Below the pieces are notes generated by a model. That model saw only the letters and a program-made list of their open reading frames with translations. It did not search any database and was not told the DNA's origin. This document shows, piece by piece, positions 35,883-45,337 of a stretch of 64,000 nt of DNA (positions are counted from its first letter, which is position 1; every line of letters begins with the position of its first letter). Source of the DNA: Bacteroidales bacterium (GTDB lineage: Bacteria > Bacteroidota > Bacteroidia > Bacteroidales > GCA-2748055). Location: contig JAGLOO010000015.1 in assembly GCA_023138875.1 (NCBI GenBank), positions 1-64,000 of the forward strand, read 5' to 3'. A program made the translations under genes and the position numbers.

Positions 35883-37340
35883 TTATACTTGTTGCGAAGC
35901 GGCCTTCCGCAGGATGTTAAAAGCAGTCATGTAGCCGCTGAAAATGGCGCCGGAGAATCCTCCCCCGAATTTGCCCCAGGCAGATGCGATATGGATATTT
36001 TTCGGAAGGACGGAAAGGTAACCGGTAGGTTTCCCGGGATTCTGGGCAAATCCGTAAACAGCACCTTCCGGATTCAGTGTAAATCTTTTTACGCTCAATG
36101 AAGTGGCCACTTCCACATACTCTACCGCATCCCTGAAACCGGGAATAATCTTATCACAGCGGTCGGTGATGATGTCTTCCACATCAGCTTTCATTCGGTT
36201 GTACTCATCACGGCTCATCCCTTCCCAATCCGAAGGGTAATCCACGCAGCAAACGGCTCCCACACCTTTGCCTTCAGGTGCCAGTGCCGAATCCACCTGG
36301 CTGTAATCCACAAATGTGAAACTGCGGGTACTGAATTCGCTGTGGTTATTTTTCAGGATGTCGGCCTGTGACCGAACCGAAGGATCGTAGATAAATGTTG
36401 AGTAGTGCTTGTTGCCAACCTCTTTCAGGGGCTTGTTAAATCCGTAATACACAGTAAGGAGTGAAGCTCCGATTTTGTTTTGCCGGATCTGCTCCGACAG
36501 CGCTTTGCCATCTGATTTTGAAAGGAGGGAAGTGGCCAGGGTTGGGATGGCTGCATTGACAATGATTTCCCCTGCCCGATCAGAATATGTGCCCGGATCT
36601 TTTCCCTTTACATCTTTGTAGGTTACGCCCACCGGAGTCTTTCCATCGTAATCAATCCCTGTAACCATGCTTTTCAGCTTCACAACCCCACTATTTTCCT
36701 GAATGATATCCATCAGTGCATTGGAAAGCATCTGGGATCCGCCTTTGATGAAGTTGGCCCGGCCTCCGTAATAGCTTCCCTGGGCAGTCAGGTAATAGAG
36801 CAAGGAAAGGGTATAGGGATCGTCGTGGAAATAACCCAGGTTGCCCAGCAATACCAGTTTCAGGTCTTCATTGGTTATGATCTCATCCAGGAACTGTCCC
36901 ACGCTTTTTTCCGGATCATCCCCGTACTCGCTGATGATCTTTCGGGCATTGAGCACATGGTGAAAGTAATCATCAATGCCCTGTTCCTGATCGGGGAAAG
37001 CATTCTTAAGGATTTGTTTTGCCTCTTCCGGATTGTGAGGGATTACCAGATCAAACCTTTCATTGAGAAACCTGTAAAACTCGGGTACTTCCAGGAACTC
37101 TACCCTGTCAAAGATCCCAAGGTCACGAAAGATCTTTGTTTTAAGATCCCGGGGATGCAGGCCATCCATCTCGTGAAGACCCACTTCCATGGTAAAATCC
37201 CTGCGCTTAAATGTGGTGGCACATCCCCCGGGCCGGTCGTGTTGTTCTAATAACAAGACTTTCTTTCCCTCTTTTGCCAGTTTTGCTCCGGAGGTGAGTC
37301 CGCCCAGACCGGCTCCAATGATAATAATATCGTATGTCAT
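35883..37340 (-). CDS. CrtI/RetSat-like FAD-dependent oxidoreductase
   Basis: A 485-residue NAD(P)/FAD oxidoreductase with the dinucleotide motif GAGLGG near residues 8-13, LLLEQHDRPGG, the middle region and the C-terminal GKPTGYLSVLPKNIHIASAW-type FAD site. It belongs to the carotenoid desaturase/retinol saturase group, which acts on lipophilic polyenes. It is the last gene of a three-gene operon with an acyl-CoA ligase and a GNAT-like gene, starting 15 bases after the latter. The context suggests reduction or isomerisation of an acyl chain, but no carotenoid genes are in the window. Confidence 0.86.
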   Translation of the reverse strand: MTYDIIIIGAGLGGLTSGAKLAKEGKKVLLLEQHDRPGGCATTFKRRDFTMEVGLHEMDGLHPRDLKTKIFRDLGIFDRVEFLEVPEFYRFLNERFDLVIPHNPEEAKQILKNAFPDQEQGIDDYFHHVLNARKIISEYGDDPEKSVGQFLDEIITNEDLKLVLLGNLGYFHDDPYTLSLLYYLTAQGSYYGGRANFIKGGSQMLSNALMDIIQENSGVVKLKSMVTGIDYDGKTPVGVTYKDVKGKDPGTYSDRAGEIIVNAAIPTLATSLLSKSDGKALSEQIRQNKIGASLLTVYYGFNKPLKEVGNKHYSTFIYDPSVRSQADILKNNHSEFSTRSFTFVDYSQVDSALAPEGKGVGAVCCVDYPSDWEGMSRDEYNRMKADVEDIITDRCDKIIPGFRDAVEYVEVATSLSVKRFTLNPEGAVYGFAQNPGKPTGYLSVLPKNIHIASAWGKFGGGFSGAIFSGYMTAFNILRKAASQQV

Positions 37341-37355
37341 AGGTATAAATGCGGT

Positions 37356-38537
37356 TTATTCATCACCATCCCCCGGAATGGGGTACCTTTTAAATTCTGC
37401 ATTCCGGTCAAACAGGTACCTGTAGGTAATGTAATGCTTGGCCGATACGCTCCCGACGGACATGAATATCTTTCGCATTTTGGGATTGAAATCCCCCACC
37501 CAGGAGAATTCAATCTCCCTGTAATGAGGTTTTGTTTTAAACGCCTTTACCAGGTTCAGTATGATCCCGGCCTCAACTCCCCGGCCCTGGAAAGCTGGGA
37601 TCACTCCCATGAGAACTCCCCTGGCCCTGGTCATGGTTTTCCGTTTCTTCAGGTATAGGAATTTGATCATTGCCGCAGGTGTGAGCCTTCCGTTGAGGTG
37701 CTTCAGGATCATGTTCACATCCGGATACATCAGGTAGATGGCGATGGGTTTTCCTTTGTTATAAGCGATCCATATAAATTCTTCATCAATAATTGCCTTT
37801 GCCTTCTTGATGGATTTCTTGATATAAGTCACCTCAAGGGGTTCAAAGTTCTCTTTGAATGATGCCCAGGCCTCGTTGAATACCTGCACGAAATCTTTTA
37901 CGAACTGATCGGCCTTCTTCCAGTCAAAGTGCCTGAATTCATATTCGGGTTTTTGGGCGATCCATTCCGCAATACGTTTAAATCGCGGGGGAAGGTCCTC
38001 CTGCACATTCAGATGAAAACCTTCCTGTTTATAATATGTTTTAAACCCGTATGAATCGAATAACTCCTGATAATAGGGGTGGTTGTAAGTGATCTCATAG
38101 GAAGGATGGGTGAAACCCTCCACCAGCAACCCCCAGTACTTATCAGTTTCACCAAAGTTAATGGGGCCGTCCATGGCTTCCATTCCCCGCTCTTTCAGCC
38201 ATTCTTTTGCTGTATCAAACAACAAATGGGCCGCTTCGCGATCGTTGATACATTCAAAAAAACCCATGCCTCCTGTAGGTTGGTCCTGTTTGGATGCAGT
38301 ATTGCGGTCGATAAAAGCGGCTACCCTTCCGATCAGTTGATTTTGCTGGTTATATAACATCCACCTGGTGGCTTCACCATGCTTGAAATAGATGTTCTTA
38401 CCAGGATCAAAGATGGATTCGATCTCTTTGTCAAGCGGACAAACCCAGGTATTATCATTGTGATAGATGATCCTGGGGACTTTTAGGAATGCTTTTTTCG
38501 ATTTTTTGTCAGATACTTCTTCAATTCTCATTGTCAA
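37356..38537 (-). CDS. GNAT-like acyltransferase, unknown substrate
   Basis: A 393-residue protein conserved in pattern with GNAT-fold proteins of Bacteroidetes. The C-terminal half contains the acyl-CoA phosphate loop GVIPAFQGRGVEAG (QxxGxG type) and a preceding strand (TRARGVLM). The N-terminal half has WVCPLDKEIE and GPINFGETDKYWGLLVEGF and is less diagnostic. It lies between an acyl-CoA synthetase (32-base gap) and a FAD oxidoreductase (15-base gap), which points to transfer of an activated fatty acyl group to an amine. That is an inference from the operon, not from the active site. Confidence 0.75.
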   Translation of the reverse strand: MTMRIEEVSDKKSKKAFLKVPRIIYHNDNTWVCPLDKEIESIFDPGKNIYFKHGEATRWMLYNQQNQLIGRVAAFIDRNTASKQDQPTGGMGFFECINDREAAHLLFDTAKEWLKERGMEAMDGPINFGETDKYWGLLVEGFTHPSYEITYNHPYYQELFDSYGFKTYYKQEGFHLNVQEDLPPRFKRIAEWIAQKPEYEFRHFDWKKADQFVKDFVQVFNEAWASFKENFEPLEVTYIKKSIKKAKAIIDEEFIWIAYNKGKPIAIYLMYPDVNMILKHLNGRLTPAAMIKFLYLKKRKTMTRARGVLMGVIPAFQGRGVEAGIILNLVKAFKTKPHYREIEFSWVGDFNPKMRKIFMSVGSVSAKHYITYRYLFDRNAEFKRYPIPGDGDE

Positions 38538-38569
38538 CAGGGAAGTTGAACGGCCTATCAGGATTATAT

Positions 38570-40339
38570 TTAATAGATGGATTCCAGCAGATCTGTATAC
38601 TTGGATTCCACCGCTTTCCGCTTTAATTTCAGGCTGGCAGATAACTCACCTGAGACGGGCGACCATTCATCGGGTACGATCCGGAAGCGGTTGATCCGTT
38701 CCCAATCCGAAAGGCTTTTGTTGATCTTAGATATCTCGTCCTTAAATAAAGAAATCACCTCGGAGTGACCGATCATTTTATCGTTTCCCTGGTCTGTAGC
38801 CAGGTTTTTCGCAACACACCACTCCTTCAGGTATTTGAAATCGGGAACCAGAAGCGCACTGGCGTATTTCTGATGCTCTCCAACCACCATGACCTGGTCG
38901 ATAAATGATGATTCTTTGACCCGGTTCTCAATGGGCTGGGGAGCAACAAATTTGCCACTGGATAATTTGAAAATCTCCTTTTTACGGTCGGTAATCTTTA
39001 AGAACTTGCCATCTTCCATGTGCCCTACATCACCGGTATGGAACCAGCCATCCTCATCGAATACACTTTTTGTCAGAGCTTCATCCTTATAATAACCCAG
39101 CATCACATTGTGTCCCTTGCAAAGGACCTCTCCATCATCTGCTATTTTTAGCTCTACCCCATCAATGAGGGCTCCCACGGTGCCCAGTCTGCAGAGGGAT
39201 TTATCCGTGCGGTTGATGGTGATAACAGGGGAGGTTTCAGTAAGGCCATACATGTTGATGATCTTCAGACCGCTTGCCCAGAAGATCCTTTCGAGCCTGG
39301 GCTGCAGGCTTGCTCCTCCGCATCCTACCAGTTTTGCTTCTCCTCCCAGGGCTTCCCTCCATTTGCTGAATATCAGTTTGTCGGCGATCTTCAGTTTCCT
39401 GTAGTAGAACCAGCTTTTTTGTCCGAAAGGTTCATAGCGAAGTCCCAGCTTTACAGCCCAGAAAAAGATCTTCTTTTTTATACCTGTCAGGCTGCGCCCT
39501 TTGGCAATGACATTGTCGTAGATCTTTTCCATGATCCTTGGCACTGCATCAAAACCGGTGGCTTTTATTTCCCTCAGGTTAATGGCGATGGTTCCCATAT
39601 TTTCCGCGTAATAGATACATGCGCCGGAATATTGCGTCTGGTAGTTGCCCATCCTGCCTCCCACATGGCAAACCGGTATTATGGCCAAATACCTGTCCTC
39701 AGAAGTGAGTTGAAACACTTCTGCCGCCGCCATGGCATTTCTGATCAGGTTCCCATGTGAAAGCATCACTCCCTTGGAAGTGCCCGTGGTCCCGGAAGTA
39801 TAGATCAATGAAACTATGTCATTCGGGACGATCTCATTTTTTATAGCAGTAATTTCCTTTCTGATATCATCACTTGCATTCTTGCCTTTTTCAACTACCT
39901 CCATCCAGCTGGATGCACCTTTAATATCGTCGAACGTGAAGATATGCTCTATATGCTTTACAGTTTTTGAAACCGGGAAGATGGTATCGTAAAGTTTCTG
40001 GTCGGAAACGATCACCATTTTGGCATCGGAATGCTCCATGATATACCTGTACTCCTCACCGTTCATGGATGTGAATACCGGAACGTGCACCACCCCTGCC
40101 ATGGACATTCCCATGTCCACGAAATTCCACTGGGGCCGGTTGTTTGTGATGGTAATGATCTTGTCACCTTTCTTAAAACCTAGCTCCAGGAGTCCGAATG
40201 CAAAGTGGTGGGCGATCTCATTGTACTGTTCCGATGTGTAGGAGATCCAATGGCCATCAATTTTTTCAGCAAGGACATTTTGTCCCGGGAACGACTTAGT
40301 AAGGCGCTCAAGCAGGTCGAAAGTGCGGGTTGGGATCAT
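38570..40339 (-). CDS. Long-chain acyl-CoA synthetase
   Basis: A 589-residue AMP-forming ligase with the P-loop SLIYTSGTTGTSKGVMLSHG, the adenylate motif MYGLTETSP and the acyl-binding/AMP site DGWFHTGDVGHM. The pattern is that of bacterial FAA1/FadD15-type enzymes that activate long-chain fatty acids to acyl-CoA. It is the first gene of the operon running to 35883, which supports a lipid-modifying pathway. The 125-bp gap upstream carries two small hairpins but no convincing promoter. Confidence 0.93.
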   Translation of the reverse strand: MIPTRTFDLLERLTKSFPGQNVLAEKIDGHWISYTSEQYNEIAHHFAFGLLELGFKKGDKIITITNNRPQWNFVDMGMSMAGVVHVPVFTSMNGEEYRYIMEHSDAKMVIVSDQKLYDTIFPVSKTVKHIEHIFTFDDIKGASSWMEVVEKGKNASDDIRKEITAIKNEIVPNDIVSLIYTSGTTGTSKGVMLSHGNLIRNAMAAAEVFQLTSEDRYLAIIPVCHVGGRMGNYQTQYSGACIYYAENMGTIAINLREIKATGFDAVPRIMEKIYDNVIAKGRSLTGIKKKIFFWAVKLGLRYEPFGQKSWFYYRKLKIADKLIFSKWREALGGEAKLVGCGGASLQPRLERIFWASGLKIINMYGLTETSPVITINRTDKSLCRLGTVGALIDGVELKIADDGEVLCKGHNVMLGYYKDEALTKSVFDEDGWFHTGDVGHMEDGKFLKITDRKKEIFKLSSGKFVAPQPIENRVKESSFIDQVMVVGEHQKYASALLVPDFKYLKEWCVAKNLATDQGNDKMIGHSEVISLFKDEISKINKSLSDWERINRFRIVPDEWSPVSGELSASLKLKRKAVESKYTDLLESIY

Positions 40340-40464
40340 GGTTCAGGATTTGGGTTTCCTGCAAGATAATCAAACTATTTTAAATGGAATCTGAATGCTA
40401 TTCAGAGGGTATCTACCAGCCAATAATGGCTGATAAATGGTTTATCTGTGAAGGATAAAAGGTG

Positions 40465-41868
40465 TTAATAATAGCTGGAACCATCCCAGCAGTGGGTGCA
40501 AAGCTTTTCTTTAGGAAGCCCGATGGCTTCTACAAGGTCATCCAGATGCTGGTATATCAATGAGTCAATACCAAGGTTTTTGGCGATTTGTTCTACCATG
40601 GCCCGGTACTTATCCGAAGTTGGATCGGCATATTCATCAAGGTCTTTATCTTCACCTTTCAGCTGTTTGATGGCTTTTCGTGTTGCAAGCTCAAGGATGG
40701 ATCTTGACTGGGAAAAATTCAGATAATTGCAGGGATATATAAGGGGTGGACAGGCAATTCGCATATGGATCTCACTGGCACCGGCCTGACGAAGATCGAT
40801 GGTGTTGTCTTTTAACTGGGTTCCCCTGACAATGGAATCATCGCAGAATACCATCCGTTTTCCTTTAATCACCTCCCCGTTAGGGATCAGTTTCATTTTT
40901 GCTACCAGTTCACGCATCTCCTGGTTCTGGGGCATGAAACTCCTGGGCCAGGTGGGAGTATACTTGGAATAGGCTCTTTTATAGGGAAGGCCATTTGCGT
41001 TGCCGTATCCTATGGCATGGCCAATCCCCGAGTCGGGAATGCCGCATACAAAATCTGCTTTCACGGTATCTCTTTTTGCCAGTGCGGCTCCGCAACGGTA
41101 CCTCACTTCATCCACATTAATCCCTTCATAGTAGGAAGGAGGATAACCATAATATACCCAGAGGAAAGCACAAATCTGCATTTTTTCTCCTGCTGGTTTC
41201 AGGATGTTGTATCCATCGGCTGTGATCTCAACGATTTCACCCGGACCCAGGTAATATTCGATTTCATAGCCTGTGTTAGGGAATGCGGATGTTTCTGAAG
41301 CCACTGCATAGGATCCTTCCTTTTTACCAATAATCACAGGCGTTCTTCCCAGCTTATCCCTGGCCGCAATGAACCTGTTAGAAGTCAAAATAAGCATGCT
41401 GCATGAACCTTTTACCTGGTTATAGACATTTTCAATGCCGGATACAAAGACATCTTCTTCACAGATCAGGTTGGCCACCACTTCAGTGGGATTGACATTC
41501 CCCTGGAAGTTTTCGGTAAAGTGCTTTCTTTTTTTGAGAAAAGATTGTTCCAGGTCAGCAATATTCACGATGCGGCTTACAGAGGTGATGGCAAACCTGC
41601 CCATATGAGAATTGAAGAGGATCGGTTGCGGGTCCGTATCACTGATGACACCCATACCGCTGAACCCATTGAATTGCTCCAGGTCCGATTCGAATTTGCT
41701 TCTGAAGTAACCGTTCTCCAGGCTGTGGATAGATCTTCTGAAACCCTCCTCGTTGTTGTAAAAAACCATCCCGGCTCTCTTGGTGCCCAGGTGAGAATGG
41801 TAATCGGTTCCGTAGAACACATCATATACGCAATCTTGCCTGGAGATTGCACCGAAAAAACCGCTCAT
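40465..41868 (-). CDS. PurF-like amidophosphoribosyltransferase with Ser in place of the catalytic Cys
   Basis: A 467-residue PurF homologue: Ntn-hydrolase glutaminase domain (1-230) and phosphoribosyltransferase domain with the PRPP loop VFCDDSIVRGTQ. Normal PurF begins with Cys after Met removal, which attacks glutamine. Here the ATG is followed by AGC (Met-Ser-Gly-Phe-Phe-Gly), so the nucleophile is absent. The four Cys positions that bind a 4Fe-4S cluster in Bacillus PurF appear to be kept (QICAFLW, YPCNYL, LCTHC). The protein may use free ammonia, or may be a regulatory or redox-sensing paralogue. No other purine genes surround it. Confidence 0.9.
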   Translation of the reverse strand: MSGFFGAISRQDCVYDVFYGTDYHSHLGTKRAGMVFYNNEEGFRRSIHSLENGYFRSKFESDLEQFNGFSGMGVISDTDPQPILFNSHMGRFAITSVSRIVNIADLEQSFLKKRKHFTENFQGNVNPTEVVANLICEEDVFVSGIENVYNQVKGSCSMLILTSNRFIAARDKLGRTPVIIGKKEGSYAVASETSAFPNTGYEIEYYLGPGEIVEITADGYNILKPAGEKMQICAFLWVYYGYPPSYYEGINVDEVRYRCGAALAKRDTVKADFVCGIPDSGIGHAIGYGNANGLPYKRAYSKYTPTWPRSFMPQNQEMRELVAKMKLIPNGEVIKGKRMVFCDDSIVRGTQLKDNTIDLRQAGASEIHMRIACPPLIYPCNYLNFSQSRSILELATRKAIKQLKGEDKDLDEYADPTSDKYRAMVEQIAKNLGIDSLIYQHLDDLVEAIGLPKEKLCTHCWDGSSYY

Positions 41869-42039
41869 AAATGAAAATAGTTTTAATTAATGGGTCTGAC
41901 TAAAACTATAAATAATTAATGAGAAGTGGTTCCCAAATGGAACTGAATTAATCCCGGAATACGAAGTATAGAATTGATATGAATAATTAACCCGGATCAG
42001 GAGCCGGTTTCAGAATTATAAGCTTGTTCGCCATACGTG

Positions 42040-42297
42040 TTATAAGAGGAGGTGTTGTTTTTCATGTTTTTGCCACCCAGCCTGCGATTCATACTTCACA
42101 AAATACCAGAGGCCATCTTCATCAGCCTGTGATTCGTAATCCACGAAATAGACCTTCAGATCGGCCTGCGATTCATATTCAACAACAAACACCTTGATGT
42201 CTGCCTGGGACTCGTACTTTACTTTAAACACTTTTTGTGCAGATATCCCTGGAGCTATTATCAGCAGGCACAGCGATATGAAATGTTTCAGATTCAT
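42040..42297 (-). CDS. Small secreted YESQA-repeat protein (DUF6150-like)
   Basis: An 85-residue protein: signal peptide (to GISAQ) followed by four copies of a unit of about 11-16 residues centred on YESQA (VKYESQADIKVF, VEYESQADLKVY, VDYESQADEDGLW, VKYESQAGW). The units alternate short strands and a conserved turn, as expected for a small beta-repeat protein. It matches what I know of the DUF6150 family of Bacteroidetes, whose function is unknown. It is secreted or periplasmic. A GTTAGAA/TCTAAC palindrome lies just before its start codon. Confidence 0.75.
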   Translation of the reverse strand: MNLKHFISLCLLIIAPGISAQKVFKVKYESQADIKVFVVEYESQADLKVYFVDYESQADEDGLWYFVKYESQAGWQKHEKQHLLL

Positions 42298-42307
42298 GAT
42301 GTTGTTG

Positions 42308-42320
42308 GTTAGAATCTAAC
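42308..42320. repeat. GTTAGA-A-TCTAAC palindrome before the YESQA gene
   Basis: A perfect 13-bp palindrome 11 bases upstream of the minus-strand start. The same GTTAGAA/TTCTAAC word forms triple repeats before ribE and gldA (57258-57282, 60707-60731). Confidence 0.5.
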
Positions 42321-42332
42321 TAATCACAAAAA

Positions 42333-42797
42333 TCAATCCAAATTTTCAGGATTAGCCGGAAGGTTGGATTTCTTTTTTTTCCGGAATGAGGAGGGGATCA
42401 GATTAAATCCTTTGACGCCAAATCTCTTTGCCAGAAGTTCCAGACCCAGGAGTGAGACAACGCCTCCGGGGAGGATGACAAGGGTGGCAAATATGGAAAA
42501 CCGTCCAACATCCTTGAGTTGCTCGATAGCGGCCTTTACTTCTTCCTCAGAGGGGGGATCGGTGCGGTCATTCAGATTCAGTTTTGCCTCCAGTATTTTA
42601 AAAAATGAACGGGCCATCTGTTCTGTTTCTTCAGCTTCCTGGCCCACTGCTTTCACACCCTTGGAGATCAAGTCATTGGTTTTGGCAGCATACTTTTTTG
42701 CAAAGCGGTGGCTGCGTGAATCTATCACAGGCAGTTGCAAGGCGGCCTGTTTTAGCTTCTTGAGTTTATTTAATATGGTAGATTGCTTTTGCATCAT
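42333..42797 (-). CDS. Short LETM1-like protein
   Basis: A 154-residue protein with a charged helical N-terminus and a C-terminal segment FATLVILPGGVVSLLGLELL, then LIPSSFRKKKK. This resembles the membrane-facing part of LETM1-type proteins (LPGG, LLPSSF). Bacterial LETM1-related proteins are poorly studied; a link with ion homeostasis is known for the mitochondrial family only. It is probably attached to the inner membrane by the hydrophobic segment. It lies on the opposite strand from gpmI, with 93 bases between the two starts. Confidence 0.6.
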   Translation of the reverse strand: MMQKQSTILNKLKKLKQAALQLPVIDSRSHRFAKKYAAKTNDLISKGVKAVGQEAEETEQMARSFFKILEAKLNLNDRTDPPSEEEVKAAIEQLKDVGRFSIFATLVILPGGVVSLLGLELLAKRFGVKGFNLIPSSFRKKKKSNLPANPENLD

Positions 42798-42853
42798 CGG
42801 GATCTTCTACGGGCAACCGGCATATAAAGATAAGTGAAGAAAATAAAATCAGT

Positions 42854-42861
42854 TATCTTTG
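42854..42861 (+). promoter_or_regulatory. Candidate -7 box for gpmI
   Basis: TATCTTTG matches the Bacteroidetes -7 consensus and lies 29 bases before the gpmI start. No good -33 element precedes it. Confidence 0.5.
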
Positions 42862-42890
42862 TGCGCTTTTGAACGGATAATAAACAAGAT

Positions 42891-44411
42891 ATGAGCACCA
42901 GGAAAACATTATTAATGATCCTCGACGGATGGGGAATAGGCAAAGGAGACAAATCGGATGTGATAAGTCAGGTTCCTATACCAAACATGGACAGGCTTGA
43001 AAAGGAATTTCCGACCTCCCGGCTTTTTGCCTCGGGTGAAGATGTGGGCTTGCCTGCCGGACAGATGGGTAATTCGGAAGTGGGTCACCTCAATATTGGT
43101 GCAGGACGCATTGTTTACCAGGACCTGGTGAAGATTAACATGGCCATCAGGGACAATTCAATTACTGAAAATGAAACCCTGGTGGAAGCATTATCTTATG
43201 CCCGTGACCTTGGGAAGCAGGTACACTTCATGGGACTGTTATCTGATGGCGGGGTACATTCCCAGGATAAACATCTGTATAAGTTGTGTGACATGACCGG
43301 TGAATATGGCATTAAGGATGTATTTATCCATGGTTTTGGCGATGGACGAGACACAGATCCACGCAGTGGTAAGGAATATATGGAGAATCTCCTGGCACAC
43401 CTGGATTCTTCCAATGGGAAAGTAGCCTCATTCATCGGTCGTTACTATGCTATGGACAGGGACAAAAGGTGGGAAAGGATCAGGCAGGCCTATGACTTGC
43501 TTGTAAATGGCAAGGGGAAAGCTACAACAGACATGGTTGCAGCCATCCAGGAGTCTTATAATGAAGGGATCACCGACGAGTTCGTAAATCCCATTGTGAT
43601 GGTAGACGAAAAGAAACAGCCTGTGGGAACCATCAAGGAAGGCGATGTGATCATCTTTTTTAATTTCCGGAATGACCGTGCCCGCGAATTGACCATCGTG
43701 CTTACCCAGCAGGATATGCCTGAGTTTGACATGCAAACCATTCCGTTGCGTTACTGCACCATGACTCCCTATGATGCCTCCTTTGAAGGGCTTCATGTGA
43801 TCTATGACAAAGACAATGTGAACAATACCATAGGTCAGGTGGTGTCTGATGCGGGTCTGAGCCAGTTAAGGATTGCAGAAACCGAGAAATATGCCCATGT
43901 GACATTCTTTTTCTCTGGCGGAAGGGAAAAAGTATTTGAAAATGAAAACCGTATCCTTATCTCATCACCCAAAGTGGCCACCTACGATCTTCAGCCTGAG
44001 ATGAGCGCTTACTCAGTCAGGGATGCTGTGATCGAGGCCATCAGAGACGACCAGCCTGATTTCATTTGCCTTAATTTTGCGAATGGGGATATGGTTGGAC
44101 ATACTGGAGTTTATGAAGCCATTGAGAAAGCTGTAATGGTGGTGGATGATTGTGTGGGGGAGGTGGTCAATGCTGCCCGGGAAAACAGTTATGATGTGTT
44201 AATCATTGCAGACCACGGGAATGCGGATAATGCTCTCAACAATGATGGCTCTCCCAACACGGCCCATTCACTGAACCCGGTTCCCTGTATACTGGTAACC
44301 AGTGATTATCAAAAAATTGATGAAGGAATCCTTGCAGATGTAGCGCCAACCCTTCTGCACATTATGGGTATTGAAAGGCCGGAAGAGATGACCGGGAAGG
44401 TGCTGGTTTAA
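42891..44411 (+). CDS. gpmI: Cofactor-independent phosphoglycerate mutase
   Basis: A 506-residue iPGM. It has the metal/phosphoserine motifs LILDGWG near the start, [14 protein letters not shown] with the catalytic Ser, [22 protein letters not shown] and IADHGNADN. It interconverts 2- and 3-phosphoglycerate in glycolysis and gluconeogenesis using two Mn ions. Length is normal for the family. It is monocistronic: the next gene converges with a seven-base gap. This belongs to the same alkaline-phosphatase superfamily as the genes at the window start, but the role is unrelated. Confidence 0.97.
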   Translation: MSTRKTLLMILDGWGIGKGDKSDVISQVPIPNMDRLEKEFPTSRLFASGEDVGLPAGQMGNSEVGHLNIGAGRIVYQDLVKINMAIRDNSITENETLVEALSYARDLGKQVHFMGLLSDGGVHSQDKHLYKLCDMTGEYGIKDVFIHGFGDGRDTDPRSGKEYMENLLAHLDSSNGKVASFIGRYYAMDRDKRWERIRQAYDLLVNGKGKATTDMVAAIQESYNEGITDEFVNPIVMVDEKKQPVGTIKEGDVIIFFNFRNDRARELTIVLTQQDMPEFDMQTIPLRYCTMTPYDASFEGLHVIYDKDNVNNTIGQVVSDAGLSQLRIAETEKYAHVTFFFSGGREKVFENENRILISSPKVATYDLQPEMSAYSVRDAVIEAIRDDQPDFICLNFANGDMVGHTGVYEAIEKAVMVVDDCVGEVVNAARENSYDVLIIADHGNADNALNNDGSPNTAHSLNPVPCILVTSDYQKIDEGILADVAPTLLHIMGIERPEEMTGKVLV

Positions 44412-44418
44412 GAACCTG

Positions 44419-45294
44419 TTATTGAATAATTTCCTTTCGTATCTGTAGGATCATCTGACAGATATTATCAAGGGTTTCGGGTTCATAGGTGATCTCCGAA
44501 ACCGAAGCATGAAACATCCTCTCTTCCTGATTCATTTGAAAACCATCCTGTGAATACCGGATCTCCACCTGTTCATAGGCCTCTTTCAGTTTAATCAAAG
44601 GATGCATGTATCGTCTGACCACCAGAGATTCCTGGTAATTCCCAAGCAAGCATACCAGGCTTGTCAAAGCATATTTCTGCTGCAGGATCCTGTCGCCCAT
44701 TTCAAGGATTGTCTTTTCCTGGTAGATATTCACACCGATGTACATGGTTTCCAGCCAACCTCCGAGGAGTGACAGAGAGGCAAGCGATTCCTGGTTATTT
44801 TCCTTGAAATAACTATCCACTTCCCTGTATAGCTGGTTAATCAGCTCTGTCAGAGAATCGGGTTCACTGACAAACTGTTCCAGGTCGGCAGCCGATTTCT
44901 CAAAGATCTCACCGGGAAGGCCAAGTTTATCGGCAAGGAGTTCTATATGTTTATAGTTCTCGGCCGATTCAAATACCCTGCCAAAAATCTTGCAATAGCT
45001 CAGGTCCACGCCAAGGGCTCCTATAAGCAGGGCCATCTGTCCGGGATTTTCATACAGAGGGATCCGGTCAAGAGGCATAAGTAACTCCGGATTGAAAAAG
45101 GTGCCTGTCTCTTCAAAAATCCGGGAAATATCGGTGGGAAGAGTGAGGGAATAAATCACTTCAGAGGCATTACCCTTAACTGAAGGCTCATTGGAACCGG
45201 TAAAAACATCTCCTGAATTGCTAATGGAATTGGGATGGTTGCAAGCATTAAACAGAAGAAGAAGGGACACCATCCAAAAAGCATATCTGAACAT
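44419..45294 (-). CDS. Lipoprotein of unknown function
   Basis: A 291-residue protein with a lipoprotein-type signal (FWMVSLLLLFNAC) followed by a low-charge linker and a long helical domain (ESAENYKHIELLADKLGL, LSLLGGWLETMYIGVNIY). Helix spacing suggests a soluble alpha bundle. I do not recognise a family; it resembles the many helical lipoproteins of Bacteroidetes. It converges on gpmI and may be cotranscribed with the kinase-like gene upstream, 43 bases away. Confidence 0.72.
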   Translation of the reverse strand: MFRYAFWMVSLLLLFNACNHPNSISNSGDVFTGSNEPSVKGNASEVIYSLTLPTDISRIFEETGTFFNPELLMPLDRIPLYENPGQMALLIGALGVDLSYCKIFGRVFESAENYKHIELLADKLGLPGEIFEKSAADLEQFVSEPDSLTELINQLYREVDSYFKENNQESLASLSLLGGWLETMYIGVNIYQEKTILEMGDRILQQKYALTSLVCLLGNYQESLVVRRYMHPLIKLKEAYEQVEIRYSQDGFQMNQEERMFHASVSEITYEPETLDNICQMILQIRKEIIQ

Positions 45295-45337
45295 CCGTAA
45301 GGTTTTAGGGTTTTATGGTCTAAAAATAGTAAAATTT

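Noticed and set aside
40391-40432. Two 6-bp hairpins (CTGAATGCTATTCAG and CAGCCAATAATGGCTG) between the PurF-like and ligase genes
   Set aside because: Neither is followed by a T run and both are too short to be distinguished from chance.
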